Assembly (NCBI GenBank): GCA_019916065.1
Contig: CM034243.1
Location: 25,012,147 to 25,076,146 of the forward strand
From: Vitellaria paradoxa
Lineage: Eukaryota > Streptophyta > Magnoliopsida > Ericales > Sapotaceae
DNA: 64,000 nucleotides
Direction: 5' to 3'
The position numbers and the translations under genes are program-made. Positions 36,401-62,641 of this stretch are shown one piece after another (positions within the stretch are counted from its first letter, which is position 1; the number at the start of each line of letters is the position of its first letter). The notes beneath the pieces were generated by a model. The model worked only from the letters and a program-made list of their open reading frames with translations, had not been told where the DNA came from and did not search any database.

Positions 36401-39400
36401 ACATACACCAACACGGGACTTGGATATGACAGGATATGGACATCACATTTTTCAGAAACTTTAGGGTAGTAGACTGTGGGGACACTAATATATATTTCAT
36501 ATGTCATATAGTATTACTTGAAAATAATGGAAAAAGGCAATGCAACACTAAATAAAATTAATTAGTGAGCTGAAAAAGTGGTGTTTATTTTTTATTTTAT
36601 TTTATTTTTTTTACGCAGTGACCTCTGCCTTGTTATATTCAAGATGCCCCTAAGAGGGAAACAGTTGTCTCTGGCATGTTCATGGCATCAAGCAAAAGCA
36701 AACATAAAAGAACATAAAGAAACATAGTATATAAAAAACATTTTGAGAGCAACATGAAATTTATCTAAACGTACAGAAGATCAAAAATAAATCAATTGAA
36801 TAACTTATTATCTTGGTAAATTTGTTGAAATTTAATAATAAGTTAATTACTTTAATAATAAATTAATTGAATAACCTATTAGTTTGGATAAATTACAATT
36901 AGCACCTTTGTACTTTACCACCAATCTCACTTTAGGACCTATACTTCAAGGCATCGCACTTTACCCTTACACTTTTAAATCGTCCTATTTTGCTCCTTCC
37001 ATCAGTTATCATTAAAAAAAAAAAAAATTGACAATAAACGCCATGTGCCATCGAAACACAATGGACACATGGCCTTTCCCACCAATAAATTTGATGAGAG
37101 GGGCAACATGGTATGATTTAAAAGTACAGGGAGCAAAATGGGACAAGTGCAATAGCTAAGTGAGATTTGAGATAAAGTATAGGGATGCTAAGTGTAGTTT
37201 ACCCTATTAGTTTTGTATATTATGCTGAACTTTAGTGTGATTATTTTATCCTATTTTATTTTTTGATGAAAATATTAGAGTTATTCTTTTACTATTATTT
37301 CGTATTTTTCTGTTATTATTTGGTAGCGAAAATCCTTTGGTCATTTCAATAGTGAAGGAACAATATCATTCCTTATGTGTATTAGAACAATTTATATTCT
37401 TTCTACATTTAAAATTATATTATGCCTTTAAACAGCACGGGAAAGTACTGAACTACCTAGTAGGGATGTCTACTCTTGTATTTATACTGTGACTGACCAA
37501 TCCTGACTCGTCCATCCATGTGGGTCCCAATGGACAATTGTGTCCCCTCTTGATACTAGTACACAATATTTAAACTTGACATCTATATACCCCGTAGCTA
37601 GGTGCAAAAACACATGCACTAGTAATTTGAATTTAGCTGAACAAGTAATAATAATACCTACAGTGATAGTTCGAATTCACCAAGCTTTTGGCTTTTTCTT
37701 TCTTTCTATCTTTCTTCCCCAATCAAATAAATATTGGGCTTCAATTATTAAAGACCTTTAAAAAAAAAAAAAAGAGAAAAGGGAGAAGAAAAATAGAACA
37801 AAATAAAAACTTATTATTCTGTTTAGGCACATCTATATTGATTTAGCTTGGTAGAAGGGGTCAATCTGTTTAGGCAATCCATCTTAGGTCCCAACTAGAT
37901 GGACTATAATATTGATATCTTTTCATACTATATCAGGAGATCATGATACTGTGCACATCGATTCCAAGTTGACTTGTAGTCAACTCAGTCTCACTGATAC
38001 TTTCACCCATTATAACTCACTCCAATGAGAAGAAAAATTTTATAATATGTTTCTTGTTTTAGTAGATTTTGATATTTTATTTTTGTCACTCAATTAGATG
38101 GGGGCCCTATCTCAGCAATGTAAATCACACAGAGAGAAAGCCAAATATACAAAGCTTGTTGGTAGTGAGAGCCAGAAATTTCCAATAAGAGGGGCTGATT
38201 TTTTTTTTCCGCCCCCCCGGGGGGGGGGATACGTTGTTAGGAGAGGGGGGAGCCAAACTCTTATGTTTAAAAAAATTTAACTGAAAATATAAGACACCAA
38301 GTGAGATTTTTAATATCACAAGGGAGACCATAGCCCTCATAGTTTGTACATAGCTATGTCCTGCTTGTGTGGACGTAATTCTTTATTTTTAAATAGGATA
38401 AGTGAATACATTTTGTTTCTGTTAATGGGATTCAAGATCAGTATTGTTTTGGCTCGTTCCTCTTGATTCTTGTGAAGTTCAATTTAAGCATGCTCACATA
38501 TACTATGGAAATTGAAAATCGTACTGGTTTAAATGGACCGCTAGACTATTGGGTTTGATTCTTTAGTATTTGAATTAAGTTCTCATCATGCTTTCTAGAA
38601 ATTCCGTCCATTCTAACCTCAAAGGTTGTAAGGAATTTGATCAAATATAAATTGCCTATGACTATTGCTAATGATCGATTCAACCATTGATCAAAATAAA
38701 TTCCTTGATTATATTTCCTACCTCAAATTTAGTAATTAGTATAATGGTCCATTTTTCTTATGAAAGGATTTATGAATGAATTACTTTTTCTAGGGATCTC
38801 CACAGTCCAAACACAAACAATTTCAATAATCTTTTGTCTCTTTATATGGTTGTTCAAGTGTCATTCCTAATGATATTGGCCACAAGTCTTTTTTCTTTCC
38901 ATGTTCCAATAAAAACATTTTAGGGCAAATTTCACATTGTACCCACATAAGCTTTACCCAAAATTTCACTTCAGGATCTGAGTTTTTATTTTTTATTTTT
39001 TTGGTAACAATTAAGGATATGAGTTTTAACTAGTTGCATGTCCTCCCTCGGTGAATATTTCGCCCCTGCACTCCCACCTTTAGCTATCTAGCTTTCAGGG
39101 GCAAAATGAACACTGATTACAACTAATTAAAAGCTAAGGCCATTAATTGTTAAAAGAAAAAACAACAAACTCAGATTCTGAAGTGGGATTTGAATGAAAC
39201 TCAGGGGAGCAAAGTAAAATTTACCAAAAAGTTTAGCATTGATTGTACCCTTGGCTTAAACTTCTTGTTGTGATACAATTTTATAGGATGGATACCTGCC
39301 TTTTGTGGTTGGGTAAAATGGAAGGAATCAATCTTCTTAAGATGGCAAAACATCCCATTGAACTTCTAATTATGATACTTCGTGCGTTTAAAATTTATTT

Positions 39401-41040
39401 ATGCTTGCCATTCCACTGCCAGATGCTCAAAGAATAGTATTGACATTTTGAATTTACCTTTGCAGGCTTCAATTACCATTTCAAAGCTAACAGGGGAGAG
39501 AAGATTGACTTCCCAAGAGAGGGAAAGCAGACAGCAAGAATTGGTAAGTTGACATTGCTTGCTTTTCTTCTTGGGTGTCTCCATTTTTCGTCCAAAAGGT
39601 CATAAGTACAACCATAATCCTTGAAAGAGTGATTAAGTCATTTTGCAATTTGGTGGATATAATGGTGTAGAATGTGATCAAGCTTGGATCAATATGAAGG
39701 ATCGAGGATCGCTATGTTAAACGAAACTAACTGGCTTCTTGTGTTATTTCCATTTCGTATCTGATGACATGCCTACCTTGTTTTATATGGTCTCTAGTTA
39801 TGTTAATTAATAGGGTAAATTACAATTAGCACTGTTGTACTTTACTACTAATCTCACTTCAGGACCTGTATTTTAAATCATCTTAATTTATTCCTATACT
39901 TTGAAATCGTCCCACTTTGCCCATTTTGTCAATTACCAGTAAAAACATTTGACAGAAGGGGGCAAAAACATGATTGAATGATCACAACAATGGCCACCAA
40001 GATGAGCTCTAAAGCCAAGTCCGTTGTTGACCATTGAAGCTAGCCTTTGCGGAAGTTGATTTTGAAGGAAGTGCATAGTCATTATTTTTCAGTGGATAGA
40101 ACCACATTTTCTTGGCATAATTTAGAATTGAAAGGTAGAAGATACAGAAAGAGGTATTTAATGCTACTGGCCTGTATACCTCTTGTACAATCCTCTTTAA
40201 AAAATTCCAGGATGTTTGCTTATCAAAGGAATCTCTTTTGACTATCATTTATTATTTTTGGGGTTAATTACACTTACACTTCACTACTAATCTCATTTTA
40301 GGACCTATACTTTCAAATTGTTCCAATTTGCCCTTGTACTTTTAAATCATCCCATTTTTTGTAGTTTTAGTAAAACAAATTGGCGGAAAATGTAACATGT
40401 TCATCGCAAACTGTGGTGTGTCCATCACAAACAATGGATATGTGGAGTTTCCTAGCAATAAATTTGACAGAAAGTGACAAAGTAAAACAATTTAAAATGA
40501 CAGGGGAAAAGTGAAATTGAAAGTGTAGTATAGGAATGCTAAGTGTAGTTTACCTTTATTTATTTTTTCAAAACGATATGGTAATTGGCTTCTTGATCTT
40601 TCTTGATTGCCAATAAGTTGCATTTTGAACTCTTTTTTACTTTGAATTTGTTAAACTCTTAACCATCAGCTGACCTAAAAGATTAAGTTGTTAGAAAGGG
40701 GATACTAGTATTACTGTTTTAGAATAAAAAAACTAATACCATGTTAAGCCTACCAGCCATTGCCTCATCTAAAAGCTTAAACTGCTAGAGAGGGGGCAAT
40801 CCTTGTATTATTATTTGAGACTCTCGTCAACTTCATTTAAAAAATATGCTAGTGCGGTGAAAAGATTTGGCCATTGTATCGTCTTTCACGGATACTCGTT
40901 CTTTTCATTTCACGCCCCACCCTACATTCTGTAAGAGTACTTATACTTGTTGCGTCCTTATTGAATTAACTCTTTTAAATTGGATTCATTACTTTGCACA
41001 GGCTTTGTTGAGAAGGAAAAGAGCTGTCAGAAAAGTTTAG
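27441..41040 (+). CDS. PVA22: VAP2-2-like (VAP27/PVA) MSP-domain protein with expanded repeat linker
   Basis: Eight exons join in phase: 27441-27489, 31811-31881, 31977-32058, 34257-34372, 34446-34628, 35214-35993, 39466-39543 and 41002-41040, giving 465 codons and TAG. Residues about 4-125 form the MSP (major sperm protein) domain: LLEIHPREIKF, SCSVRLANKSNNHVAFKVKT, TSPKKYCVRPNTGLIKPKST, APPDMICTDKFLVQST. This domain binds FFAT-type peptides and places VAPs at ER contact sites. The order and the coiled-coil end (DIADLKSRLNEIESKINE, then ASITISKLTGERRLTSQERE) fit Arabidopsis VAP2-2 (At1g08820). Two oddities: exon 6 encodes fourteen copies of a 15-residue repeat, and the frame meets TAG at 41038-41040, just before a hydrophobic stretch (VGFPFSFVCMVALTGVMLGY) where the family has its tail anchor. 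All introns are GT-AG; introns 1, 3, 5, 6 and 7 carry transposon relics. It may still be functional through alternative splicing, or it may be a pseudogene. Confidence 0.9.
28901..29303. mobile_element. Tourist-like MITE, second copy (VAP intron 1)
   Basis: Same family as 24739-25119 in the opposite orientation. It shares TTTGATTTGATATAAAGTTG, ATATGACAAAATTTTAGTAG and GCAAAATCTGTTAGAAGGCA. Its ends are decayed (GGAGTTGTTTGAAGTGCC; GGAGTTCCAAACGGTCTC). TAA precedes it; the 3' flank is not a clean match. Confidence 0.6.
29465..29823. mobile_element. Tourist-like MITE, third copy (VAP intron 1)
   Basis: Left end GGGTCTGTTTGGAGTCCC; reverse complement of the right end GGCTTCGTTTGGAACTTC. The flanks are ATA on both sides. 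It shares TTTGATTTGATATAAAATTG and GACACGTGTCAAAATTTTAG with the other two copies. Confidence 0.7.
30270..30875. other. GC-shifted segment of unknown origin in VAP intron 1
   Basis: After an A22 run (about 30272-30293) comes a CT-rich stretch and then sequence richer in GC than the intron around it. The minus strand is open for 117 codons (30522-30875) and includes MDHEDEDDLVAEFKYLPSEY. I recognise no family. It could be a degraded gene fragment carried in by a transposon, or chance. Confidence 0.3.
31088..31265 (+). mobile_element. tRNA-derived SINE-like element (VAP intron 1)
   Basis: GCATTGGTTAGCGGGTTTG resembles a pol III A box and GGTTCTGAGTCCC, about 40 bp on, resembles a B box. The spacing fits a tRNA-like head followed by a non-tRNA body. 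It does not fold as an intact tRNA. The right limit is approximate. Confidence 0.5.
33845..34022 (-). mobile_element. tRNA-derived SINE-like element, minus strand (VAP intron 3)
   Basis: Contains GGTGACCTAGTGCACAGGGC, CGGAGTCTGGGAAGGGGCAA and TGTACGTAGTCTTATCCTT, then CAACCTTACTATTGTGCCAA. On the minus strand this reads CTTGGCACAATAGTAAGG (A-box-like), then a decayed B box (about GATTTAATTCAGAAACAG). The whole pattern matches a SINE type common in dicot introns as I remember it; I do not assign a family name. Confidence 0.6.
34693..34919. mobile_element. MITE family A, copy 1 (VAP intron 5)
   Basis: Ends GGTAAATTATACTTGGCACC and the inverse of GGTGCTAAGTGTAGTTTACC. Inside: TGATCTCACTTCAAGACCTG near the left and AGTGAGATTGGGATAAAGTA near the right, so the inverted region is over 60 bp. 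Confidence 0.75.
35271..35945 (+). repeat. Coding 15-residue tandem repeat (14 units) in VAP exon 6
   Basis: The unit consensus is AKDVEYNTIKDVEEP (45 bp). Units 1-8 differ moderately (AKDMDCKTVKDVEEP, AKNVEYNTIKDIEEP, ANDVEYNTIRDIKEP, AKHVEYNTIKDVEDP, AKVVENEKMKDTEEP, PNDVEHEIMKDVEEH, ANDVEHKTKKDVEGL). A 297-bp (99-codon) block was then duplicated in tandem, seen from the GGAGTACAACACAATTAGGG start at 35417 and again at 35714. The frame is intact throughout. Confidence 0.95.
36896..37204. mobile_element. MITE family A, copy 2 (VAP intron 6)
   Basis: Left end GGATAAATTACAATTAGCAC, right end ATGCTAAGTGTAGTTTACCC. Both continue into CCAATCTCACTTTAGGACCT and its inverted counterpart AAGTGAGATTTGAGATAAAG. 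Confidence 0.8.
37205..38932. other. VAP intron 6, middle part
   Basis: No exon seen. It includes a self-complementary C7/G10 run at about 38212-38228 next to a T run, and A/T-rich filler. Confidence 0.5.
38933..39225. mobile_element. MITE family B, copy in VAP intron 6
   Basis: Left end AGGGCAAATTTCACATTGTA; reverse complement of the right end GGTAAATTTTACTTTGCTCC. Both then carry the (GA)TCTGAGTTT motif. Related to 7755-8183. Confidence 0.65.
39813..39970. mobile_element. MITE family A, copy 3, truncated (VAP intron 7)
   Basis: Left end GGGTAAATTACAATTAGCAC, then TAATCTCACTTCAGGACCTG and CCCACTTTGCCCATTTTGTC; the right half is missing after about 39970. Confidence 0.7.
40260..40554. mobile_element. 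MITE family A, copy 4 (VAP intron 7)
   Basis: Left end GGGGTTAATTACACTTACAC, right end GAATGCTAAGTGTAGTTTACC (21 bp, last bases TTTACC), with the family's TAATCTCATTTTAGGACCTA near the left. Confidence 0.7.
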
Positions 41041-41330
41041 GTGGGATTCCCTTTCTCATTTGTTTGTATGGTGGCACTTACTGGCGTGATGCTTGGCTAT
41101 TGTCTACACTGTTGAGACAGTATGGAAAATACCCCAAAACAACAACCAAGGAGTGGGAAACACAATACTATGGAAAATACCCCAAAGCAACAACCAAGGA
41201 GTGGAAAACACAATGCTCTCTCTGTGTCTGGGCAAAAGTCACACAGAATTGTGGATATTTGTTTTTGTCAATATGTCTGTGTGTTTATATATATATATAT
41301 ATATATTTGAGAGAAAATAAACTATTATAA
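41041..41330 (+). other. VAP 3' region: hidden anchor frame, 48-bp tandem repeat, (TA)n
   Basis: 41041-41112 continues the VAP frame after TAG and encodes a hydrophobic segment of about 24 residues ending at TGA 41113-41115. Right after it a 48-bp unit (TATGGAAAATACCCCAAA start) is repeated twice at 41121-41168 and 41169-41216. A (TA)n run lies at about 41287-41306. This is probably 3' UTR. Confidence 0.7.
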
Positions 41331-44300
41331 ATAATAAAGTTGTTCTATTCTTAACAATTTGAACTTTTTGGTGAGATTATAACGAGCTTAATATTCTGTT
41401 CAGCCACATGTGAAGGGAGGGACGTGTTGGGACTGAATAAGTAGTTTAAACAATAAAGTTAACTCATTCTTAACAATTCAAACTTTTAGGTGAGATGATG
41501 GCAAACAATATATATATGTATATATATGTGAAAATTTTCTGAAGTTGTCGCCAAATGTTGTTTATAATTAAAATTTGGTGGAGGTAGATTTGCGTGTATC
41601 TTCTTGCCTTGTGCACTATAAGCTCAAAACTCCAGATTCAATAGAGTATAACATATTTCATGCAAGGGGAGGAGCCCAGTGGTGTAGAGTTGCACTTTAA
41701 GTCAATGACCTGTTATGGACAAGAGTTGAAGGAAGAAGAATGAAGAAGATAAGAAGGAAAACGGAGATAATTCTTCAAGAAGGAAGAAGAAGGAAAACAA
41801 AGAGATTCTTCAAGTGAAGGAACTCAATTTCATTAGAATCTTCACTGATCATATCAGAGATCGAGATTCAAATTTATATGTAATATCACACCTGTACTTG
41901 CTAACCGAAAGTGAAACTAGCTATCTGCGCTAAAAGCAATTACAAAGCTTACTATTCAATCCATATAGTCAGCCGGGGCTTACCCAGTTTGATGATTCTT
42001 TCTTTTTTTTTTTTTTATTTTTTTCCTCCTTTGAGAGCAAAAATATTTGACAAAATGCTGTAAAAAAAAAAAAAAAAAAACTTATTTGCCGATATACAGT
42101 TAATAATACCGGATAACCTAAAATCGCATTATGAAAATGCAGTTTCTTCACAAAATTTTGTCCCAACTTAAAACTACATTATGAAAGTACAATTTCAGAT
42201 AAAACTGTGTTATCATCATGCAATTTCTTGCAACTTGAATATGTAATTTCATCATGTAGTTCCCCTTTTCCACTTCTCATATGTGTAAACTCACGTTTAG
42301 ATTCTCAAATTTTTCAAAATTTTGTAGTGTCAAATATAGGCCATGTTTGAATGTCTAATTTTCAACCTACTGTTGGTACTTTTTTTTTTTTTTGGTAAAA
42401 GTTGTGTCAGATTAAAGTGAAATGACCATTACATTCCTTACTAAGTCAGCAAAAATTGGCGTATTGATAACTTGTCACATAGAATTATTGTTAATTTTAC
42501 TCGCCAGCCTGTACTAACTTGACACATAAAGTTAAGACATTTTTTTCTTTTTTATTTGTTGATGTTTATATTTTTGTTTCTATTTTGTTTTAATTGAACG
42601 GTAATGAAGTAAAATATATAAATGTATGATATTAAACTAGAATATTTATGTCATGAGATTAAACCATAAATTAAGAGGTACTAGTGTCATTAATTGCTTT
42701 TTTTTTTTCATTTAACAAAAATGGCTAAAATTGAAATATTATTAAAAAAAATAAGGATATAAACGAATCATTTTTTAATTAAAAGGATTTAGCAATGCTG
42801 AATCATAATTTAAATAGGGTTTTAGTATAATTAATCCATCTTATTAAGTTGTGTTTATATTTATAGATTTGAAATCTAAGAATTTGATACTACTCATTTA
42901 AAAAAAATTATTAAAATATAACTTTATTAGTTTAGGTAATAATTTTTTCATGAATTTTAGTAGTTTAAAATGATGATTTTATTAAAAAATTAAAGTCTCT
43001 TCGGGACATCCAGTTATTAGGAAATTAAAATTATTACAAAGAAATAATTACTTGTAGTCTTTCATCATAACTACAATAACATAAATTATTAAATAATTAT
43101 TAAAAAATCATATATCATTACATAAATTGACTGTATCATTTATATTTTAATAATATAATTTAATATCAAATTTAATGATTTGAAATATCTAGTTATCTAA
43201 ATCGGGCCTTAATATTCTTTTTCCCCCTAGCACAATTACGGGTGGACAGCAAATAAGTCTGCCCATGTATTTTAAAGCTTGGGATTGAATTTAGTTTAGG
43301 CTATTTGGATGAGCCTAAGAAAACTTTTGGACATGACATGCTGCTAGGCTTAGCATGAAAATATTAAAGTGTATTCATTATTTAGAGATTATATACATTA
43401 TAAAGAAAAAATGAAAAATATACAAAATTAGGCATACAACACACAATGCCAAGTAACGAAATATCTTATTATTTGTTTATTTGCAAATTTAATATTTCAA
43501 TTTTATTCAGTTAATTTTAATTGTGTAAATTGTGAATGAAGTTATGAGATAAAGGATTCCCGAGGGTTCAAGTGAATTTTTCATTGTGGGGGCTGCAATA
43601 TAAACCCAGTATAAAGATCAATAGCTCTGATTTCATCAGCATTTACTAATTCAAGTAAATAATATTTATTAATTTTATTTATTAATTCAATCCATTCAAA
43701 TAAATAATATTTATTAATTTAATTATCAATATTTATTAATTCAATCAAATAAATATTGATTAAATCAGTACCATTGATCTTCACACTACTGCCTTTACAG
43801 TAAAAAAATCCACTACAACCTCTCTGAAACCTTGAGATAAATAGTATTATAAATTAATTAAGTTGGCTTAATTGAACTGCAAGGATCCCACCCTTCTATT
43901 ATCCAACCCTAAGCACAATCCTATCTCTCCTCCATGAAATTGAGTAGCACAACACAACCCAACCCAACCCAACCAAAACAAAAAATCGAGGCATTTTATT
44001 CATGTTTATTCATGTTTAAAAAGCAAGTACAAAATTTTTCTAAGATAATAATCTCAAAAAATGGTTGGAAAAATTCACATATAATAATAGAACTCATAAC
44101 CTTCTCATTCAACCCCCGCATTAGGTTTCTGAAGTTGAAATACAATTTTAGGGGTTGAAATTGTATTTTTAATTTTTGGATTCCTATGTAACTTCATCCA
44201 ACGATCAAGATTAAAATATTTTTATCTATTGGATGAACTTCTATAAGAATCTAAAAGTTAAAAATGCAACTTCAACTCCTAATGTTGAATTTCAACTTCA

Positions 44301-44359
44301 GGATCCCTTCATCCACCCCAAACCATAGAATGATTGTGCTCCAAAATTTCATCTACCAA
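41331..44359. other. AT-rich intergenic spacer
   Basis: No coding exon seen. It has A and T runs near 42002-42080, and alternating AATAAATATTTATT-type sequence near 43655-43755. Confidence 0.5.
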
Positions 44360-44370
44360 AAAAATAAGTG

Positions 44371-45167
44371 GGATTTTTTTTCGTTCTAAGGCTGATGGCT
44401 GCAAAATCTGCGGGTTTGCTGTGAAAATTTAAGTATTTGTGAGAGTTCTGTTAATGAAACCGCGTTTTTATTGTGCGGTTTTCAGAGTGTTGTAAATTTT
44501 TAGAACTGTAGAACCATAATGCGGTTCTTGCTAGCGCGAAACCAAAAATATGCAGAACCTCAGGCAGAACTGCAGAACCAAAATGCGGTTGTTGCTCACT
44601 CAGCTAGAACCGCGGCATGGTAATGCGGTTTTTGGTGGGGCTGACATAGAAAGAAGAAAAAGTGGCTGAGCCATGAATGGAAAAATTGGATTTTACCTTT
44701 CAAATGAGAGAATTTACCAGTAGAGTGAAGAAGAGGCACTGCTGCGGTGAGCTACGGGCTGTCGTCGGTGAGCTATGGGCCAGTGAGAAGTGGCTATCGT
44801 CGCCAGTGAGCTGCGGCTGTCATCGCAGACGAGAGAGGGAGAGAGCGGGAATGAGAGAGAGGCGAGATGTGCCCGTGGGGGAGGGTTTTAATCAGACTAA
44901 ACCGCAAACTGGGATTGCGGGTGTCAAAGCAACAACCGCATCCTGGTCATGCGGTTTCTCAGAGAGACACAACCGCATTACTGTTTCGCGGTTTTACTCG
45001 AGCCGGACCAAGAACTGCATTATGGTTATGCGGTTCTGAAAATTTATGGCAGCTGAAAACCACACAATGAAAACGCAGTTTCATTAATAGCACTCTCACA
45101 AATATTTAAATTTTCACAGCAAACCCACAAAATCTGTCGCTATCAGCCTTAGAACGAAAAAAAATCC
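44371..45167. mobile_element. Non-autonomous MULE-like element, 797 bp, long modular TIRs, 11-bp TSD
   Basis: The left end GGATTTTTTTTCGTTCTAAG is inverted at the right end, and similarity continues for about 200 bp (GTTTGCTGTGAAAATTTAA, ATTTGTGAGAG, AATGAAAC-GCGTTTT). Within the TIRs the core AATGCGGTT recurs several times. The flanks are AAAAATAAGTG (44360-44370) and AAAAACAAGTG (45168-45178), 10 of 11 identical; 8-11 bp is the usual MULE size. The centre (about 44720-44880) is GC-rich and contains three copies of a GTGAGCTACGGGC-like unit. Confidence 0.88.
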
Positions 45168-45397
45168 AAAAACAAGTGACCATTAATCTAAAAATCCATC
45201 AAGTTGATGCTCAAGAACCAGATGACGAACATGAGAATCCACAAACTGATCCAATGAAGTTTTGGGTTGAAAATACAGCCCCACAAAGGGAGGGGAGAAA
45301 AAGTGAATGAATTAGATAATAAGAATAATAATAATAAAAATAGAGCCTCCACTACATTAGCAAACAGAACTTCTGGGTAAATATTTCATTGATGAAT

Positions 45398-45838
45398 CTA
45401 CATCCCCTCAACCAAATTCTCGAGTCTGCCTTTGCTATTATCCACAAATAGATGCACAAGTTCAACTTCAAGAAATGTACCATCACTTAAAATGATATAC
45501 TGCTTGAGGTTAGGTACAATAGCATAGAATGACAGACAAGAGATAATAGAATAGCCAGAAATAGAAAAAGGAACAAGCACAACCTATTCTTCTCAAAAAA
45601 GATGAAAAATTGAAGAAGAGAAATGAAAGATTATGCAAAATACCAGGAGAGATTCAATTCATATGGCAAGCCAAAGCATGCTTCAGAGGCTTACAGAAAT
45701 CTTTACACTGTCATTCCCTGAAAACAAGTCTATTTTATTATCTCCCTTCAACCAAACTTTATTGTCAACGGTCAATTGGTTGCAGATCCAGTTCACACCG
45801 TAATACAAGAAGTAGAGACACAACAATTAATAACATTC
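45398..45838 (-). other. Probable 3' UTR region of the OASTL gene
   Basis: Sequence downstream of the stop at 45839. No second exon is needed. The poly(A) site cannot be fixed by eye. Confidence 0.4.

Positions 45839-62641
<16,803 letters not shown>

Noticed and set aside
38200..38235. C/G-run palindrome in VAP intron 6, and G runs at 32267 and 61877
   Set aside because: Low-complexity runs, prone to sequencing error; no flanking structure suggests a function.
44677..45039. 120-codon plus-strand frame in the 797-bp element
   Set aside because: It crosses the right TIR and its AATGCGGTT repeats; no domain is recognisable, so it is read as chance within a MITE.
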